Virus record (IMG/VR): IMGVR_UViG_3300050821_000425
Location: 1-38,467 of that record
Strand: one strand, 5' to 3'
DNA length: 38,467 nucleotides
Source: a virus
Shown here: in pieces, positions 17,481-24,615 of the stretch
How the letters are laid out: each line of letters starts with the position of its first letter
How positions within the stretch are numbered: position 1 is the first letter of the stretch
Notes under the pieces: generated by a model
Seen by the model: the letters and a program-made list of their open reading frames with translations, nothing else
Database searches by the model: none
Told to the model about the DNA's origin: nothing
Translations under genes and position numbers: made by a program

Positions 17481-18583
17481 TTGGCGCTTCTGACGGTAAG
17501 CAATATGAGACGCCATTTGATGTGTCTCTAGGAAGACCGATACCTCCTGAAGACAGTGCCGTAGGAGCCCCTAGGAAGCCCGCTGGTGCGTCAAAACAAC
17601 AAGCCCCTAGTACACCTAGCCCAGCACCTGTAATAGACAGAGAACATGATGTCCCTCTAGCTGCTTCTGCACTACATAAAGATGGGGATATGTATGGTAT
17701 TGCAATTGATAAAGATGCTCCTATCAGACCTGAGTATGATCAGTATATATACAAGCATGAGGCTGATGAATTTGCTTATATGAAAGACTTAATTAAGAAT
17801 GGGATGCAGCCTGGTGAAGCTTACCATAAGGCCCATGACCATATAACTCCTATGGAGTCTGCGAGAGTACAGGCAGACTTAGGAGAGAAGGGTTTAGAGG
17901 ACTATAAGCAGTATTGGAGAGACGTAGCTTCTCATTCAACAATGAAAGCTAAGTTAGCGTCTAATGACAATAGTATGCCTATTCTTAAACCTTTACAGCC
18001 AGGTGAATGGGGGACTCCGGCGGAGGTAACTGAGAGTGCTAAAGCACATAAACTAGATCCTAAAAATACATTCAGAGACTCGATAAAGCTTAAGCATCCT
18101 GATATGAATGAGCAAGAGATAGATAACTACTTAGAGAGTATTCCTCAGTCCAGATTAGACAGACATCCTGATGCTCATACCACTACTTATGGATTAGACG
18201 AGAAAGAATTAGGCAAGAAGTTTGCTTCTAATAAATATGGAGAGGGCGGGAAAGAGTCTGGGCCCTATACGCCAGATCCTAGTAAACCTGGTTGGATATT
18301 AAATGATCCTAATCTTAGAATGCCGGACGATTGGGATCAAATAGAAACAAGAGATCCTAATAAGAGTGATCTTAGATTACACTATCCTAAAGGAGACGAT
18401 GAACCTCTGGTAGGTGGTTTACAGAGTAATACGCAATTAGCGATGAACACTCCTTACCCTGCTAATGATAATCTGCCTCCACATAATCCTATGCGACAGT
18501 TCGATGAGTCTCAAGAACTCTTGAAAAGACTATTTAGTCAAGAGAAAGGTAAGGGTGACGTATTACCCTTTAAACCTAAATAA
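17477..18583 (+). CDS. Last gene of the virion operon, Pro- and Asp-rich protein
   Basis: The 368-residue protein overlaps the previous stop (ATGA). It is hydrophilic and low in predicted order, rich in Pro, Asp and Lys (GAPRKPAGASKQQAPSTPSPAP near residue 30; LNDPNLRMPDDWDQIETRDP near residue 285), with no membrane segment or catalytic motif. Its place at the end of the ejection-protein run, 27 bases before a strong terminator, suggests an internal head protein or an accessory of the ejectosome. The family is not recognised. Confidence 0.6.
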   Translation: MIGASDGKQYETPFDVSLGRPIPPEDSAVGAPRKPAGASKQQAPSTPSPAPVIDREHDVPLAASALHKDGDMYGIAIDKDAPIRPEYDQYIYKHEADEFAYMKDLIKNGMQPGEAYHKAHDHITPMESARVQADLGEKGLEDYKQYWRDVASHSTMKAKLASNDNSMPILKPLQPGEWGTPAEVTESAKAHKLDPKNTFRDSIKLKHPDMNEQEIDNYLESIPQSRLDRHPDAHTTTYGLDEKELGKKFASNKYGEGGKESGPYTPDPSKPGWILNDPNLRMPDDWDQIETRDPNKSDLRLHYPKGDDEPLVGGLQSNTQLAMNTPYPANDNLPPHNPMRQFDESQELLKRLFSQEKGKGDVLPFKPK

Positions 18584-18610
18584 TCTACTTAAATAGTATT
18601 TAGACAATAA

Positions 18611-18651
18611 AAAACCCCCGACATCCGCAAGGACATCGGGGGTTCTCTTTT
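18611..18651. terminator. Bidirectional terminator between convergent gene blocks
   Basis: AACCCCCGA (18613-18621) pairs with TCGGGGGTT (18636-18644), extended inward by TCC/GGA after two mismatches, with a GCAA loop. On the + strand the stem is followed by CTCTTTT. On the - strand it is followed by six T (complement of the AAAAAA before it). It therefore stops the rightward virion operon and the leftward replication operon at the same point. Confidence 0.9.
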
Positions 18652-18745
18652 GTCTCGGAAGGACTTTAACCTTCACCTCCCACGCTTTCGCGTCGAATCA
18701 CGTCGATCCATCAATGTGGGACTCTTGCTGTTGAGCTACGAGACA
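18651..18745 (-). ncRNA. tRNA-like element with oversized anticodon arm
   Basis: On the - strand a 7-bp closing stem TGTCTCG/CGAGACA is followed by TA, a D-arm-like hairpin (GCTC, loop AACAGCAA, GAGT) and, near the 3' end, a 5-bp arm GAAGG/CCTTC with loop TTAAAGT where a tRNA has TTCRANT. The central stem CCCAC/GTGGG encloses 32 bases instead of seven, including a small ACGC-GAAA-GCGT hairpin, so no anticodon can be read. Total length is 95. The 3' end runs straight into the terminator. It could be a decayed tRNA, a tRNA with an insertion, or a tRNA mimic. Confidence 0.5.
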
Positions 18746-18752
18746 AGGGGTA

Positions 18753-19406
18753 TTAGTGGAGTTTGCTCTTCTCGAACTTCTCCAGGATCTTGATGAAGTT
18801 CGCCGGGTCGACTTCAGCCCAGATCTCGTTGACGAACTTGCTCTGTTCGTCACAAAGGATCTCACGAGCCTTGTCATAGCCCTTGCGGTCTTCCTTCACC
18901 TTGGTCCAACGGATACCGTAGATGGGGGCCTCGTAGATGTTCCACTCATCCTCGTCATCAGACGAAGGATCATAGCCCTTGACGTAGGACCATTCACCAG
19001 CCTTGATCCACTCGACCAGCTCCTTCGGGGTCTTCGGACTCTTCGGACGATCCAGACCAAACTTCTCACGAAGCTCACGGTCCTTCTTGGAGAAGATTGA
19101 ACGGATCTCGTTGAGGAAGTGAGTACGCCGGCTATCCTCGGCGGTCTTCTCAGTCACAGTCATGTTCTGTTCGACATACATGTTGTCGTTTCCTTTTCTT
19201 GGTGCAACCTTTGGGCTACACGGCATGCAACCCTGCTCAGGGCAAGGGTCAAAAGAAATACACTTCAAGTCTCCGAAATTCATTTCACGATATTCCTTCT
19301 TTAGTTTCTTCTTGTTTCTTCGATCAGCTTCCTGGTATCCAGGAATAAGAGAAGCCCACATTTGACTGCGGGCTCTTCCATCTTCATTAGAAAGATAACA
19401 AAGCAT
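18753..19406 (-). CDS. Hypothetical protein, cysteine-containing N-terminus
   Basis: The 217-residue protein has GAAGGAG six bases before the ATG at 19406. The N-terminal third is basic and has a CISFDPCPEQGCMPC stretch that could bind metal. The C-terminal two thirds (from MYVEQNMTVTEK, an internal ATG at 19181 with its own AAAGGAA) are helical, charged and Trp-containing (ELVEWIKAGEWSYVKGYD). It may be a fusion, or the internal start may yield a second, shorter product. This is the last gene of the leftward operon. Function is not recognised. Confidence 0.7.
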   Translation of the reverse strand: MLCYLSNEDGRARSQMWASLIPGYQEADRRNKKKLKKEYREMNFGDLKCISFDPCPEQGCMPCSPKVAPRKGNDNMYVEQNMTVTEKTAEDSRRTHFLNEIRSIFSKKDRELREKFGLDRPKSPKTPKELVEWIKAGEWSYVKGYDPSSDDEDEWNIYEAPIYGIRWTKVKEDRKGYDKAREILCDEQSKFVNEIWAEVDPANFIKILEKFEKSKLH

Positions 19407-19409
19407 CAA

Positions 19410-19562
19410 TCACTCCTTCACGGGAACAGGATTACCTCCCTCTTCCTCGATAGTCACGAACTGCCTCTCGATCTCAACTGGGATATCGGGGATGAGCTCT
19501 ACTTCATGAGGAGCACGTTTCAGTGAAGCAGGAATCTCTGGAAGTTCAAAAGGGTTTTCCAT
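19410..19562 (-). CDS. Small acidic protein, 50 residues
   Basis: This short gene has CAAGGAGAAATA before its ATG. The start overlaps the previous stop (TAATG), and its own stop lies four bases before the next start. The product begins MENPFELPEIPASLKRAP and ends EEEGGNPVPVKE; it is Pro- and Glu-rich and probably unfolded alone. The overlaps at both ends and the good ribosome site are the support. Function is unknown. Confidence 0.65.
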   Translation of the reverse strand: MENPFELPEIPASLKRAPHEVELIPDIPVEIERQFVTIEEEGGNPVPVKE

Positions 19563-19780
19563 TATTTCTCCTTGAGGTGTTTGAGTTCTATTCTGGCTTG
19601 GCGTCTAGCGTTTCTGCGTAGATGCCAGATCCAATTCCCAAATTCGTATGGGTCTTCTCGGTATGCGTAACAGGACTGTGGACCGATCTTAGAGGTGCGC
19701 ATCAAGTAGTGCGCATCCCCGATCTCTCGGGTGACGCGTCTCTTTGTCTCACAGAACTCGCAGTCACACGCTACATTCAT
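19562..19780 (-). CDS. Small basic protein with CxC/CxxC cysteines
   Basis: The product has 72 residues from the ATG at 19780, 20 bases after the previous stop. A longer frame from the ATG at 19888 (108 residues) would overlap the previous gene by 89 bases. It contains CDCEFC near the N-terminus and a single later Cys, an aromatic middle (YREDPYEFGNWIWHL) and an Arg/Lys-rich C-terminus. This may be a small metal-binding nucleic-acid protein. The start choice is uncertain, because the site before 19780 (GACGGGGG) is only moderate. Confidence 0.55.
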   Translation of the reverse strand: MNVACDCEFCETKRRVTREIGDAHYLMRTSKIGPQSCYAYREDPYEFGNWIWHLRRNARRQARIELKHLKEK

Positions 19781-19799
19781 CCCCCGTCCGGTATGTCGA

Positions 19800-20204
19800 T
19801 CAATCGCTTTCTTCAGGAGCAGAGGTATCAGTTCCGCCCTTACCCTTGTCTCCACCGCCGCTCTTATCCTGCGCAATATTGTAGGCATCGCCGCAATCTC
19901 CCTTCAGTGCCTTTTCGACAGCCCGTTCAATCTTCTCCGCTTTCTCACGAAGAGTCTTTAAGGCTTCGAATGCTTTCTTGGAGAATGTTTCAGAGACAAC
20001 CTTGCCTTCTTTGTCCGTTGCAACTTGGTCGGGTCTCTCAGCCTTCCGAATCTCTCCCCGGAGCTTCTGCCACTTATCGTAGCAGATGACCAAGGCATCA
20101 ACACGCTTGACCTTTTCCCTGTCGACCAAGGCATTGACCAATTCAGTCTCGACATCAGGGTTCATTGTCTTGATGTCTTCGGCGACTTGATCTGCAACTT
20201 TCAT
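19800..20204 (-). CDS. Coiled-coil protein, unknown function
   Basis: The 134-residue protein has ACGGAGG eight bases before the ATG. Residues 1-95 are Glu/Lys/Ala helix with heptad character (ETELVNALVDREKVKRVDAL, LKTLREKAEKIERAVEKAL). The C-terminus is a Gly/Lys/Ser/Asp tail. There is no membrane segment or catalytic motif. It lies in a run of small leftward genes between the nuclease genes and the terminator. Confidence 0.7.
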   Translation of the reverse strand: MKVADQVAEDIKTMNPDVETELVNALVDREKVKRVDALVICYDKWQKLRGEIRKAERPDQVATDKEGKVVSETFSKKAFEALKTLREKAEKIERAVEKALKGDCGDAYNIAQDKSGGGDKGKGGTDTSAPEESD

Positions 20205-20242
20205 AGTTCCGTCCTCCGTTAGAAATTAACTAATGAAAGAAA

Positions 20243-20500
20243 CTAACTCCGCTTAGGCTGCCGAGATCTATTTTGCTCACGGCTAACAACACGAGTTGGC
20301 ACGTTCGCCAAGGAACCTCTTCGGTGAGAACCTTGGTGATCCACTTCTTTTCCATCGCCCTTGTGCACAGCCCCACTCTTAAGTGCTTTATTCCTCGCTG
20401 CGTTACGCTCAGCGCGTCTTTTCTTTTGGAGGGGTTTTCCGTGATATGCGTCATATTCGCTACCTTTGGCCCCCTTTTTATATACTCTCTTTTTCGCCAT
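20243..20500 (-). CDS. Small basic HNH-like protein
   Basis: The 85-residue protein is strongly basic. The first half (KKRRAERNAARNKALKSG) and the second half (GDGKEVDHQGSH followed by LANVPTRVVSREQNRSRQ) have the spacing of a recurrent small phage protein whose VDH, N/L and VVSxxxNRS motifs resemble a minimal HNH fold without zinc cysteines. It may nick DNA or only bind it. It overlaps the upstream gene by 23 bases, which suggests coupled translation. The resemblance is from memory of the family pattern. Confidence 0.65.
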   Translation of the reverse strand: MAKKRVYKKGAKGSEYDAYHGKPLQKKRRAERNAARNKALKSGAVHKGDGKEVDHQGSHRRGSLANVPTRVVSREQNRSRQPKRS

Positions 20501-20711
20501 TCAATACACGATACCGAGTCCGTATCTGCTTTCCTTTCTTTACTATTATAGTTACAGGGATGATCTTCGGAAGGTTTACAATGACCTCGTCATCGTCGCC
20601 AACGACATTCATTGCATTCCAGTAAGTGAACAAAGCATCTTGCAATGCCTCAGGAGTAACAAAAGTAGGATATTGTTCCTTAACCTTCAATACCTTCCGG
20701 ATCGGTTTCAT
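20478..20711 (-). CDS. Hypothetical small protein
   Basis: The product has 77 residues from the ATG at 20711, preceded by AGGAA. An in-frame ATG at 20768 would add 19 residues but overlap the preceding small gene much further. The protein is mixed alpha/beta: a helical YPTFVTPEALQDALFTYWNAM, then beta strands (EVIVNLPKIIPVTIIVKKGK). No motif is recognised. It overlaps genes at both ends, as is common in this block. Confidence 0.6.
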   Translation of the reverse strand: MKPIRKVLKVKEQYPTFVTPEALQDALFTYWNAMNVVGDDDEVIVNLPKIIPVTIIVKKGKQIRTRYRVLNGEKESI

Positions 20712-20826
20712 TTCCTGCGCGCCTCTGTTTTGAGAGTCTGCGGCTTTCTTCGAGTACCTTCTTTTCATGTATGAGTTTTAACCTAATGCGTTCTGCACGA
20801 GATTGTGGGTGGTGCTTCTTCACCAT
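20680..20826 (-). CDS. Small basic helical protein, 48 residues
   Basis: This short gene begins seven bases after the previous stop. The product starts MVKKHHPQSRAERIRLKLIH and ends RRAGNETDPEGIEG. It is a single, very basic amphipathic helix with an acidic tail. Similar KKHHPxSRAERLRLK openings occur in small phage proteins. The ribosome site is weak (GGTAAAG), so translation may depend on coupling to the upstream gene. It overlaps the next gene by 32 bases. Confidence 0.55.
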   Translation of the reverse strand: MVKKHHPQSRAERIRLKLIHEKKVLEESRRLSKQRRAGNETDPEGIEG

Positions 20827-20832
20827 AACACT

Positions 20833-20955
20833 TTACCAGACACACCACAGTTTATCGTTATACATATGAAGGTGTCCAGTAAGGTCAAGGATACCTAAGT
20901 ATCCACCTACCCCAAAAAGGATACCGAGTCCAAAACAAGCTAACTTTGTAGTCAT
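20833..20955 (-). CDS. Single-helix membrane peptide, 40 residues
   Basis: AAGGAATGTAAT precedes the ATG, one base after the resolvase stop. Residues 4-25 form a glycine-rich membrane helix (LACFGLGILFGVGGYLGIL), and a short polar tail ends in LWCVW. It could be a phage membrane-perturbing or exclusion peptide; nothing in the sequence defines the role. Confidence 0.6.
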   Translation of the reverse strand: MTTKLACFGLGILFGVGGYLGILDLTGHLHMYNDKLWCVW

Positions 20956-20956
20956 A

Positions 20957-21307
20957 TTACATTCCTTCTAGCCATTCACGAGGTATTGTCCCTACGGCGT
21001 ATCTGAACCCATTACGCTCTGCCCACTTAATGTATTTCTTATTAAGCGAGTAGAATACGATCCGGATATCCAATCGGGGGTTATATTTTTTAACAGCAAT
21101 CATCTTACACTTGTCTTCAGGTCTAAGGTATCCCTTACATTCTATGTACACTTTGCCCGTACACGTAGTAACGATGAAATCAGGGACATAGTGCCGTGCT
21201 AGTATGTAAGGGATACGCTCGGACTCGTAAGAGAATACTCTTCTCGAACGCTTTAACTGTCTTTCAATCTTAGCTTCAAATCTATTGCGTGTCTTCTTTT
21301 TCTTCAA
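20957..21307 (-). CDS. T7 endonuclease I-like Holliday-junction resolvase
   Basis: The 116-residue protein has the PD-(D/E)XK layout of T7 gp3: Glu11 in an N-terminal helix, Asp43 in VPDFIV, and Glu56-x-Lys58 in VYIECKG. These correspond to T7 E20, D55, E65 and K67. The LDIRIVF strand and the terminal IPREWL also match the family. It would cut branched replication and recombination intermediates before packaging and help degrade host DNA. Length is slightly below T7's 149 residues, mainly through a shorter C-terminus. It is the 3' neighbour of the exonuclease gene and overlaps the intervening small gene. Confidence 0.9.
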   Translation of the reverse strand: MKKKKTRNRFEAKIERQLKRSRRVFSYESERIPYILARHYVPDFIVTTCTGKVYIECKGYLRPEDKCKMIAVKKYNPRLDIRIVFYSLNKKYIKWAERNGFRYAVGTIPREWLEGM

Positions 21308-21494
21308 CTAACTCAAACTTCCTATTATCATGTACTGAAATTGTCAAACTAGTAACCTGTACTATCTTCTGCCACTCTTCTAAGAGTTCCTTCATATCGT
21401 CAATGAACCCGGACACCAAACACTCATTGTTGGTACGCATTGTACCTGCGAAGTTAATAGATAGTGTTTCCTTCTCTGTCGATCTCTCTGACAT
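21282..21494 (-). CDS. Small acidic protein between exonuclease and resolvase
   Basis: The product has 70 residues and overlaps the exonuclease 3' end by 41 bases and the resolvase 5' end by 26 bases. It is helical and acidic (FIDDMKELLEEWQKIVQV, VHDNRKFELVEEKED). The only purine-rich site (TAAGG) abuts the ATG, so the true start may be a later ATG (MRTNNECLV). It bridges the two nuclease genes and may couple their translation. Function is unknown. Confidence 0.55.
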   Translation of the reverse strand: MSERSTEKETLSINFAGTMRTNNECLVSGFIDDMKELLEEWQKIVQVTSLTISVHDNRKFELVEEKEDTQ

Positions 21495-22326
21495 CCTTAG
21501 GCTCCCGCTTGACTTGAGTTAAGTATCTTGGTCCATTTGAATACAAGAAAGTCCGTAGGTGAGGGAAGCACGCGTACTTGAAGTCAGAGTATGAAGCTTT
21601 TGTATCGAGTTTATAATTTCCTGACTCTCCATCTTTAATAACTCCGCACGTGCAGTCAGGAGGTGTATCTCGGGCAACGATTTCTCTAAAGAGTTTAATG
21701 CGTTTTCGAATTGAGTCTTCACGTAATCGGTGTTCATATAAGCACATATGTCCTAATGTTTTATCAATGGCAAATAAGTACCCTTTGTCCTTTACTGTGA
21801 CCAAAGGGTCATTAAGTGATCCCACCAGATACCCGTCCATTTGATCCAGATACCCAAAAAGATCATCATGAGCAAGAGATTTGTTCTTGAACTTCTCAAA
21901 AGAACGACTGCTACAAGACTTGAAATCCACAACACAGCCATCCACCACACAGTCTCTATGGCCGGCCACACCGTCCACCCAGAGTTCATCTTGTTCTCCT
22001 GTGACTGTGTGTCCCGCTGCTTTACAGAGCGCTATCCCAAACGCCTCCAAGATATGTCCAAACGAGAATTTAGCGTGGACCCACGGAGGTAAACGCTCCG
22101 CAAGTTCTGGCTTGTTAATGGAGTACCAGAGAGCGCAAGGACATTTAGGACCCATTCCTGACAATCGGAGTGTAGCTCTTCGTCCTTCAGGTCCCTCACC
22201 CAATTGATGCAGTAGGCGCTGAGCAATACTCGTGGATAAAACATCAACAGTCTCTCCACAGAAGGTTCCATCCCGTACCTCCAGTACCTTGTAGACGTCG
22301 CGTATAAGCGTAGATATGTCCTTCAA
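21454..22326 (-). CDS. RecB/Cas4-like PD-(D/E)XK exonuclease
   Basis: This 290-residue protein has the nuclease core at about residues 88-140: His91-x-x-Glu94 (GHILE), Asp125 in GHRDCVVDG, and Asp134-x-Lys136 (VVDFKS). This is the HxxE, GHxD, (D/E)xK order of phage RecB-type exonucleases. Cys62, Cys64 and a late CTCG pair with other cysteines could form the iron-sulphur cluster seen in Cas4-like members, though this is not certain. It probably plays the T7 gp6 role: resecting DNA ends for recombination and recycling host DNA. It lies with the resolvase, SSB and polymerase. Confidence 0.8.
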   Translation of the reverse strand: MKDISTLIRDVYKVLEVRDGTFCGETVDVLSTSIAQRLLHQLGEGPEGRRATLRLSGMGPKCPCALWYSINKPELAERLPPWVHAKFSFGHILEAFGIALCKAAGHTVTGEQDELWVDGVAGHRDCVVDGCVVDFKSCSSRSFEKFKNKSLAHDDLFGYLDQMDGYLVGSLNDPLVTVKDKGYLFAIDKTLGHMCLYEHRLREDSIRKRIKLFREIVARDTPPDCTCGVIKDGESGNYKLDTKASYSDFKYACFPHLRTFLYSNGPRYLTQVKREPKDVREIDREGNTIY

Positions 22327-22330
22327 GTGT

Positions 22331-22615
22331 TTATTTTAATACCTGTGTTATTATATGCTGTAACGCAGCGATGGGAGTGCTTAAGAAGTATAATACAGTA
22401 GCTGCCTGAAAATACCAAATGATATCTTTCCAGCGATCAGTCTTCTTTTCTTCTGGCTTCTTCTCTTTTTCCTTTGCTTTCTGTGCCCTGCGCTGTACTC
22501 GATCCATAAACTCCATTACTTTAATGGGATCAACACCAGGAGGACAAGGTATCTGCGGCTGAGGCCCCCAATACGAAGGAGGCGGAGGGTTATAAGGAGT
22601 CTGCCACCAGTTCAT
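22331..22615 (-). CDS. Pro-rich membrane-anchored protein
   Basis: The 94-residue protein has GGAGAGAAACC before the ATG. Residues 1-30 are Pro/Trp/Tyr-rich (WWQTPYNPPPPSYWGPQP), 31-62 are a basic-acidic coiled segment (RRAQKAKEKEKKPEEKK), and 66-90 contain a membrane helix (IIWYFQAATVLYFLSTPIAAL). It may tether something to the inner membrane. It is the first gene after the 1-kb non-coding region. The family is not recognised. Confidence 0.65.
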   Translation of the reverse strand: MNWWQTPYNPPPPSYWGPQPQIPCPPGVDPIKVMEFMDRVQRRAQKAKEKEKKPEEKKTDRWKDIIWYFQAATVLYFLSTPIAALQHIITQVLK

Positions 22616-23674
22616 GGTTTCTCTCCATTGTTGTTTGGCAGCGTGACGGAGGTCCCATCCCCGAGTTCAACTTAAGGAGGTCTGATGGGGCGAAGAAGGT
22701 TCCTGATCATGTCTGGTCACCTCTCTGTGTCGTTGTTTCGACTCACAGCTTCGCGTCCCTGATAATCCATTCTGTCTAGCATCCTAGACTAGACGGATCA
22801 GAAATAACGATAACCTTAGTGCGAGGACCCAATGCCGGTCAGGTATGCCACCTAGTTCCCAAGGTGTTAGCGTCCGGTCTTACGCGGCAGCCCTGTATAG
22901 AGCTTCTTTATCACTCGGGGTGGCAGTGATGACAGAGACTTATTTACCACCTCTACTTCTCTAGACGATCAGATCAAGAGTAGAGTGAATACACACTCAA
23001 TGCCAGCTTTTCACACTGGCCAGTTAACCCACATCCCTACTAGTCATGGCTCAGTACCATCTGCAAGGTGGACAACTGAGACCTACCTTCTATGCACCGC
23101 CGGTGTCCTTTGGGGACTGAGGAGTCGAACCTCCTGTGCACTCGTACTTTCAGGAATCCGTTCCCCTTGCTTCCTTCGGAAGCTTCGACGGTTGCGAAGC
23201 AACCTAGGAATCAGGAACTACTTAGGTTATACCTAGTCCTCGTCATCGAGGTACCAGCCCTAGTCCTAGACAGTATCGTGCCTCTTGGCCTTAATCTGTA
23301 CCGACTATAAGGCTCATCGTATGAGTTACACCTCTGTTAACCGGAGTCGAACCGGACGTCATACGGTCTGTTTGCTGCTTCCACATCGATTTGTACAGCA
23401 TCAATATGGCGGACACGTCATTCATCTTTGCATCTGTCTAGATCGCTGTATGGACCAGCAATGTCGATATGCCGTAAGAACCACTTAAGGAGACGGCTAC
23501 CCTCGACTGGGACTTTCTATTACAGAAGCGACTGATCACGTCTGTCACCGGAGACTCATTCATAGTGCCCATTCTATCTCACTTGGTATTGCTACCTTAG
23601 ATACTCCGCATAGCGAGTCGTGCGGTCCGCTTTCCCTCGCATCTGGTAGACAGCCAGACAGGTACTTGGCGGGA
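22616..23674 (-). ncRNA. 1.06-kb non-coding region dense in hairpins, with T-arm-like motifs
   Basis: No convincing - strand frame exists here and the short + frames look accidental. Compact hairpins follow one another: 22774-22789, 22910-22930, 22951-22985, 23169-23183 (GCTTCC-TTC-GGAAGC), 23190-23204 (GGTTGC-GAA-GCAACC), 23223-23235, 23238-23251, 23313-23325, 23606-23625 and 23642-23658. Two segments read as tRNA T-arms on the - strand: GAGG-TTCGACT-CCTC (23119-23133) and CCGG-TTCGACT-CCGG (23341-23355). No full cloverleaf could be fitted around them. At 23442-23462 a 7-bp stem with 7-base loop pairs only on the - strand (G-U), supporting that orientation. A large structured RNA or a decayed tRNA cluster is likely. 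Confidence 0.55.
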
Positions 23675-24022
23675 TCAGAGAGCCTCCTTACCATCAGTTT
23701 GGACAGAAGGCTGTGACTTGAGGAAATCTAGCCTTTTTTCGAGAACAGCAATCTCGCTGTTCCGCTCCGCTTCGCGTAGGAGGGCCGACTTCCTCTTCTT
23801 CCTCTTCACCGAGATTTGACTCACGGCGTTATCGGTATTAACGAAATGTTCATCCAGCCAATCCAAGATCTCCTGTTTGGCTGAGAGGGCAGGACTTGCC
23901 TTGCCGTTGTCCATGGTGACTACGAAGAAGGCTTCGTCAGCCCCCACGACCAGTGAATTCTTAACTCGGTTCTTCCTGCCCATAACAAAGTCCTCTCTGT
24001 GGGATTTCTTCTTCTTTTTCAT
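23675..24022 (-). CDS. Basic protein with C-terminal coiled coil
   Basis: The 115-residue protein has AGGAGG 12 bases before the ATG at 24022, and an internal ATG (MGRKNRVKNS) has GAGAGG eight bases upstream, so the shorter form may be the real one. It has a basic N-terminus, a short beta segment (SLVVGADEAFFVVTMDNG), then charged helix (LLREAERNSEIAVLEKRLDFL). Function is not recognised. It is the last gene before the hairpin-rich region when read leftwards. Confidence 0.6.
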   Translation of the reverse strand: MKKKKKSHREDFVMGRKNRVKNSLVVGADEAFFVVTMDNGKASPALSAKQEILDWLDEHFVNTDNAVSQISVKRKKRKSALLREAERNSEIAVLEKRLDFLKSQPSVQTDGKEAL

Positions 24023-24054
24023 GATGGAAGAAGTCCTCCTAGATGTTAATGAAA

Positions 24055-24112
24055 AGCCCCTTTATGTAGGCCACTGCCCTACTTGTCTGCGGGTTACCAG
24101 ATTAAAGGGGCT
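24055..24112 (-). other. 58-base three-way-junction element
   Basis: A perfect 10-bp stem, AGCCCCTTTA (24055-24064) with TAAAGGGGCT (24103-24112), encloses two hairpins: GTAGG/CCTAC with a 7-base loop and TCTG/CAGA with an 8-base loop. On the - strand it is followed by TTTTC and then the ribosome site of the next gene. It could be a terminator/attenuator or a small structured RNA between the SSB gene and the 115-residue gene. Confidence 0.5.
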
Positions 24113-24138
24113 AATCAAATCAGGTCCCCGAAGGGATG

Positions 24139-24600
24139 TTAAGCATAAGTAACAGGCATTGGCTTCTCCCCCCAATCTGGTCGAGAATTAAGTTCTTGAT
24201 CAGGATTGTAGGCAGGAGCTAAGTTTAATATCTTTAACGAAGTCCACTTAATGGCGTTTCCTCTACGCATACTTCCTTTAATAGGATGGTCGTAGAAGTC
24301 GGCACCCAACTCAACATCAGATCCATCTCCGATAAATCCGTTGAGGTCTGTGTAGTAAGGCTTGTCGTCCTTGTCGGTGAGAGTGATCCGGTTAATGATC
24401 TTTCTCCCACGGTATTCACGGGACTCTGGGCAAGAGATATTGGTAAAATCTCCATCTTCATCTGATTTCCATTCGTTCTTAACCGGAAGCTTCTTCATGC
24501 GTTCCAGGTCTTCGGCTACCGGGTAAAAACGAGTGGAGAACTTGCCCCACTCGTTCGTCTGGTCTGGGCGACACCACTTGACCTTACCCTTAAACGTCAT
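24139..24600 (-). CDS. Phage single-stranded DNA-binding protein (OB-fold, T7 gp2.5-type role)
   Basis: The product has 153 residues from the ATG at 24600; a TTG at 24615 would add five. The order of motifs matches phage ssDNA-binding proteins: an opening GKVKWCRPD strand, PVAEDLERMKKLPVKN helix, REYRGRKI, then LNGFIGDGSDVELGADFYDH and AIKWTSLKILNLAP. It would coat ssDNA at the fork and in recombination. Unlike T7 gp2.5 it does not end in a strongly acidic tail with a terminal Phe; it ends KPMPVTYA. It lies among exonuclease and polymerase genes. A TTG start would overlap the previous TAA. Confidence 0.75.
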   Translation of the reverse strand: MTFKGKVKWCRPDQTNEWGKFSTRFYPVAEDLERMKKLPVKNEWKSDEDGDFTNISCPESREYRGRKIINRITLTDKDDKPYYTDLNGFIGDGSDVELGADFYDHPIKGSMRRGNAIKWTSLKILNLAPAYNPDQELNSRPDWGEKPMPVTYA

Positions 24601-24615
24601 CTTCTCGCTAGGCAA

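Noticed and set aside
19622-20089. 155-codon + strand frame over small leftward genes
   Set aside because: Both underlying leftward genes have good ribosome sites and sensible compositions; this frame is Ser/Arg/Pro/Leu-rich antisense.
23105-23170. Complete tRNA at the first T-arm-like motif
   Set aside because: A 5-bp GGGGA/TCCCC closing stem exists but the span is only about 54 bases with no D-arm and no plausible anticodon arm.
22985-23488. Three overlapping + strand frames of 67-83 codons in the hairpin-rich region
   Set aside because: They lack ribosome sites, run against all neighbouring genes and cross the hairpins and T-arm-like motifs; composition looks random.
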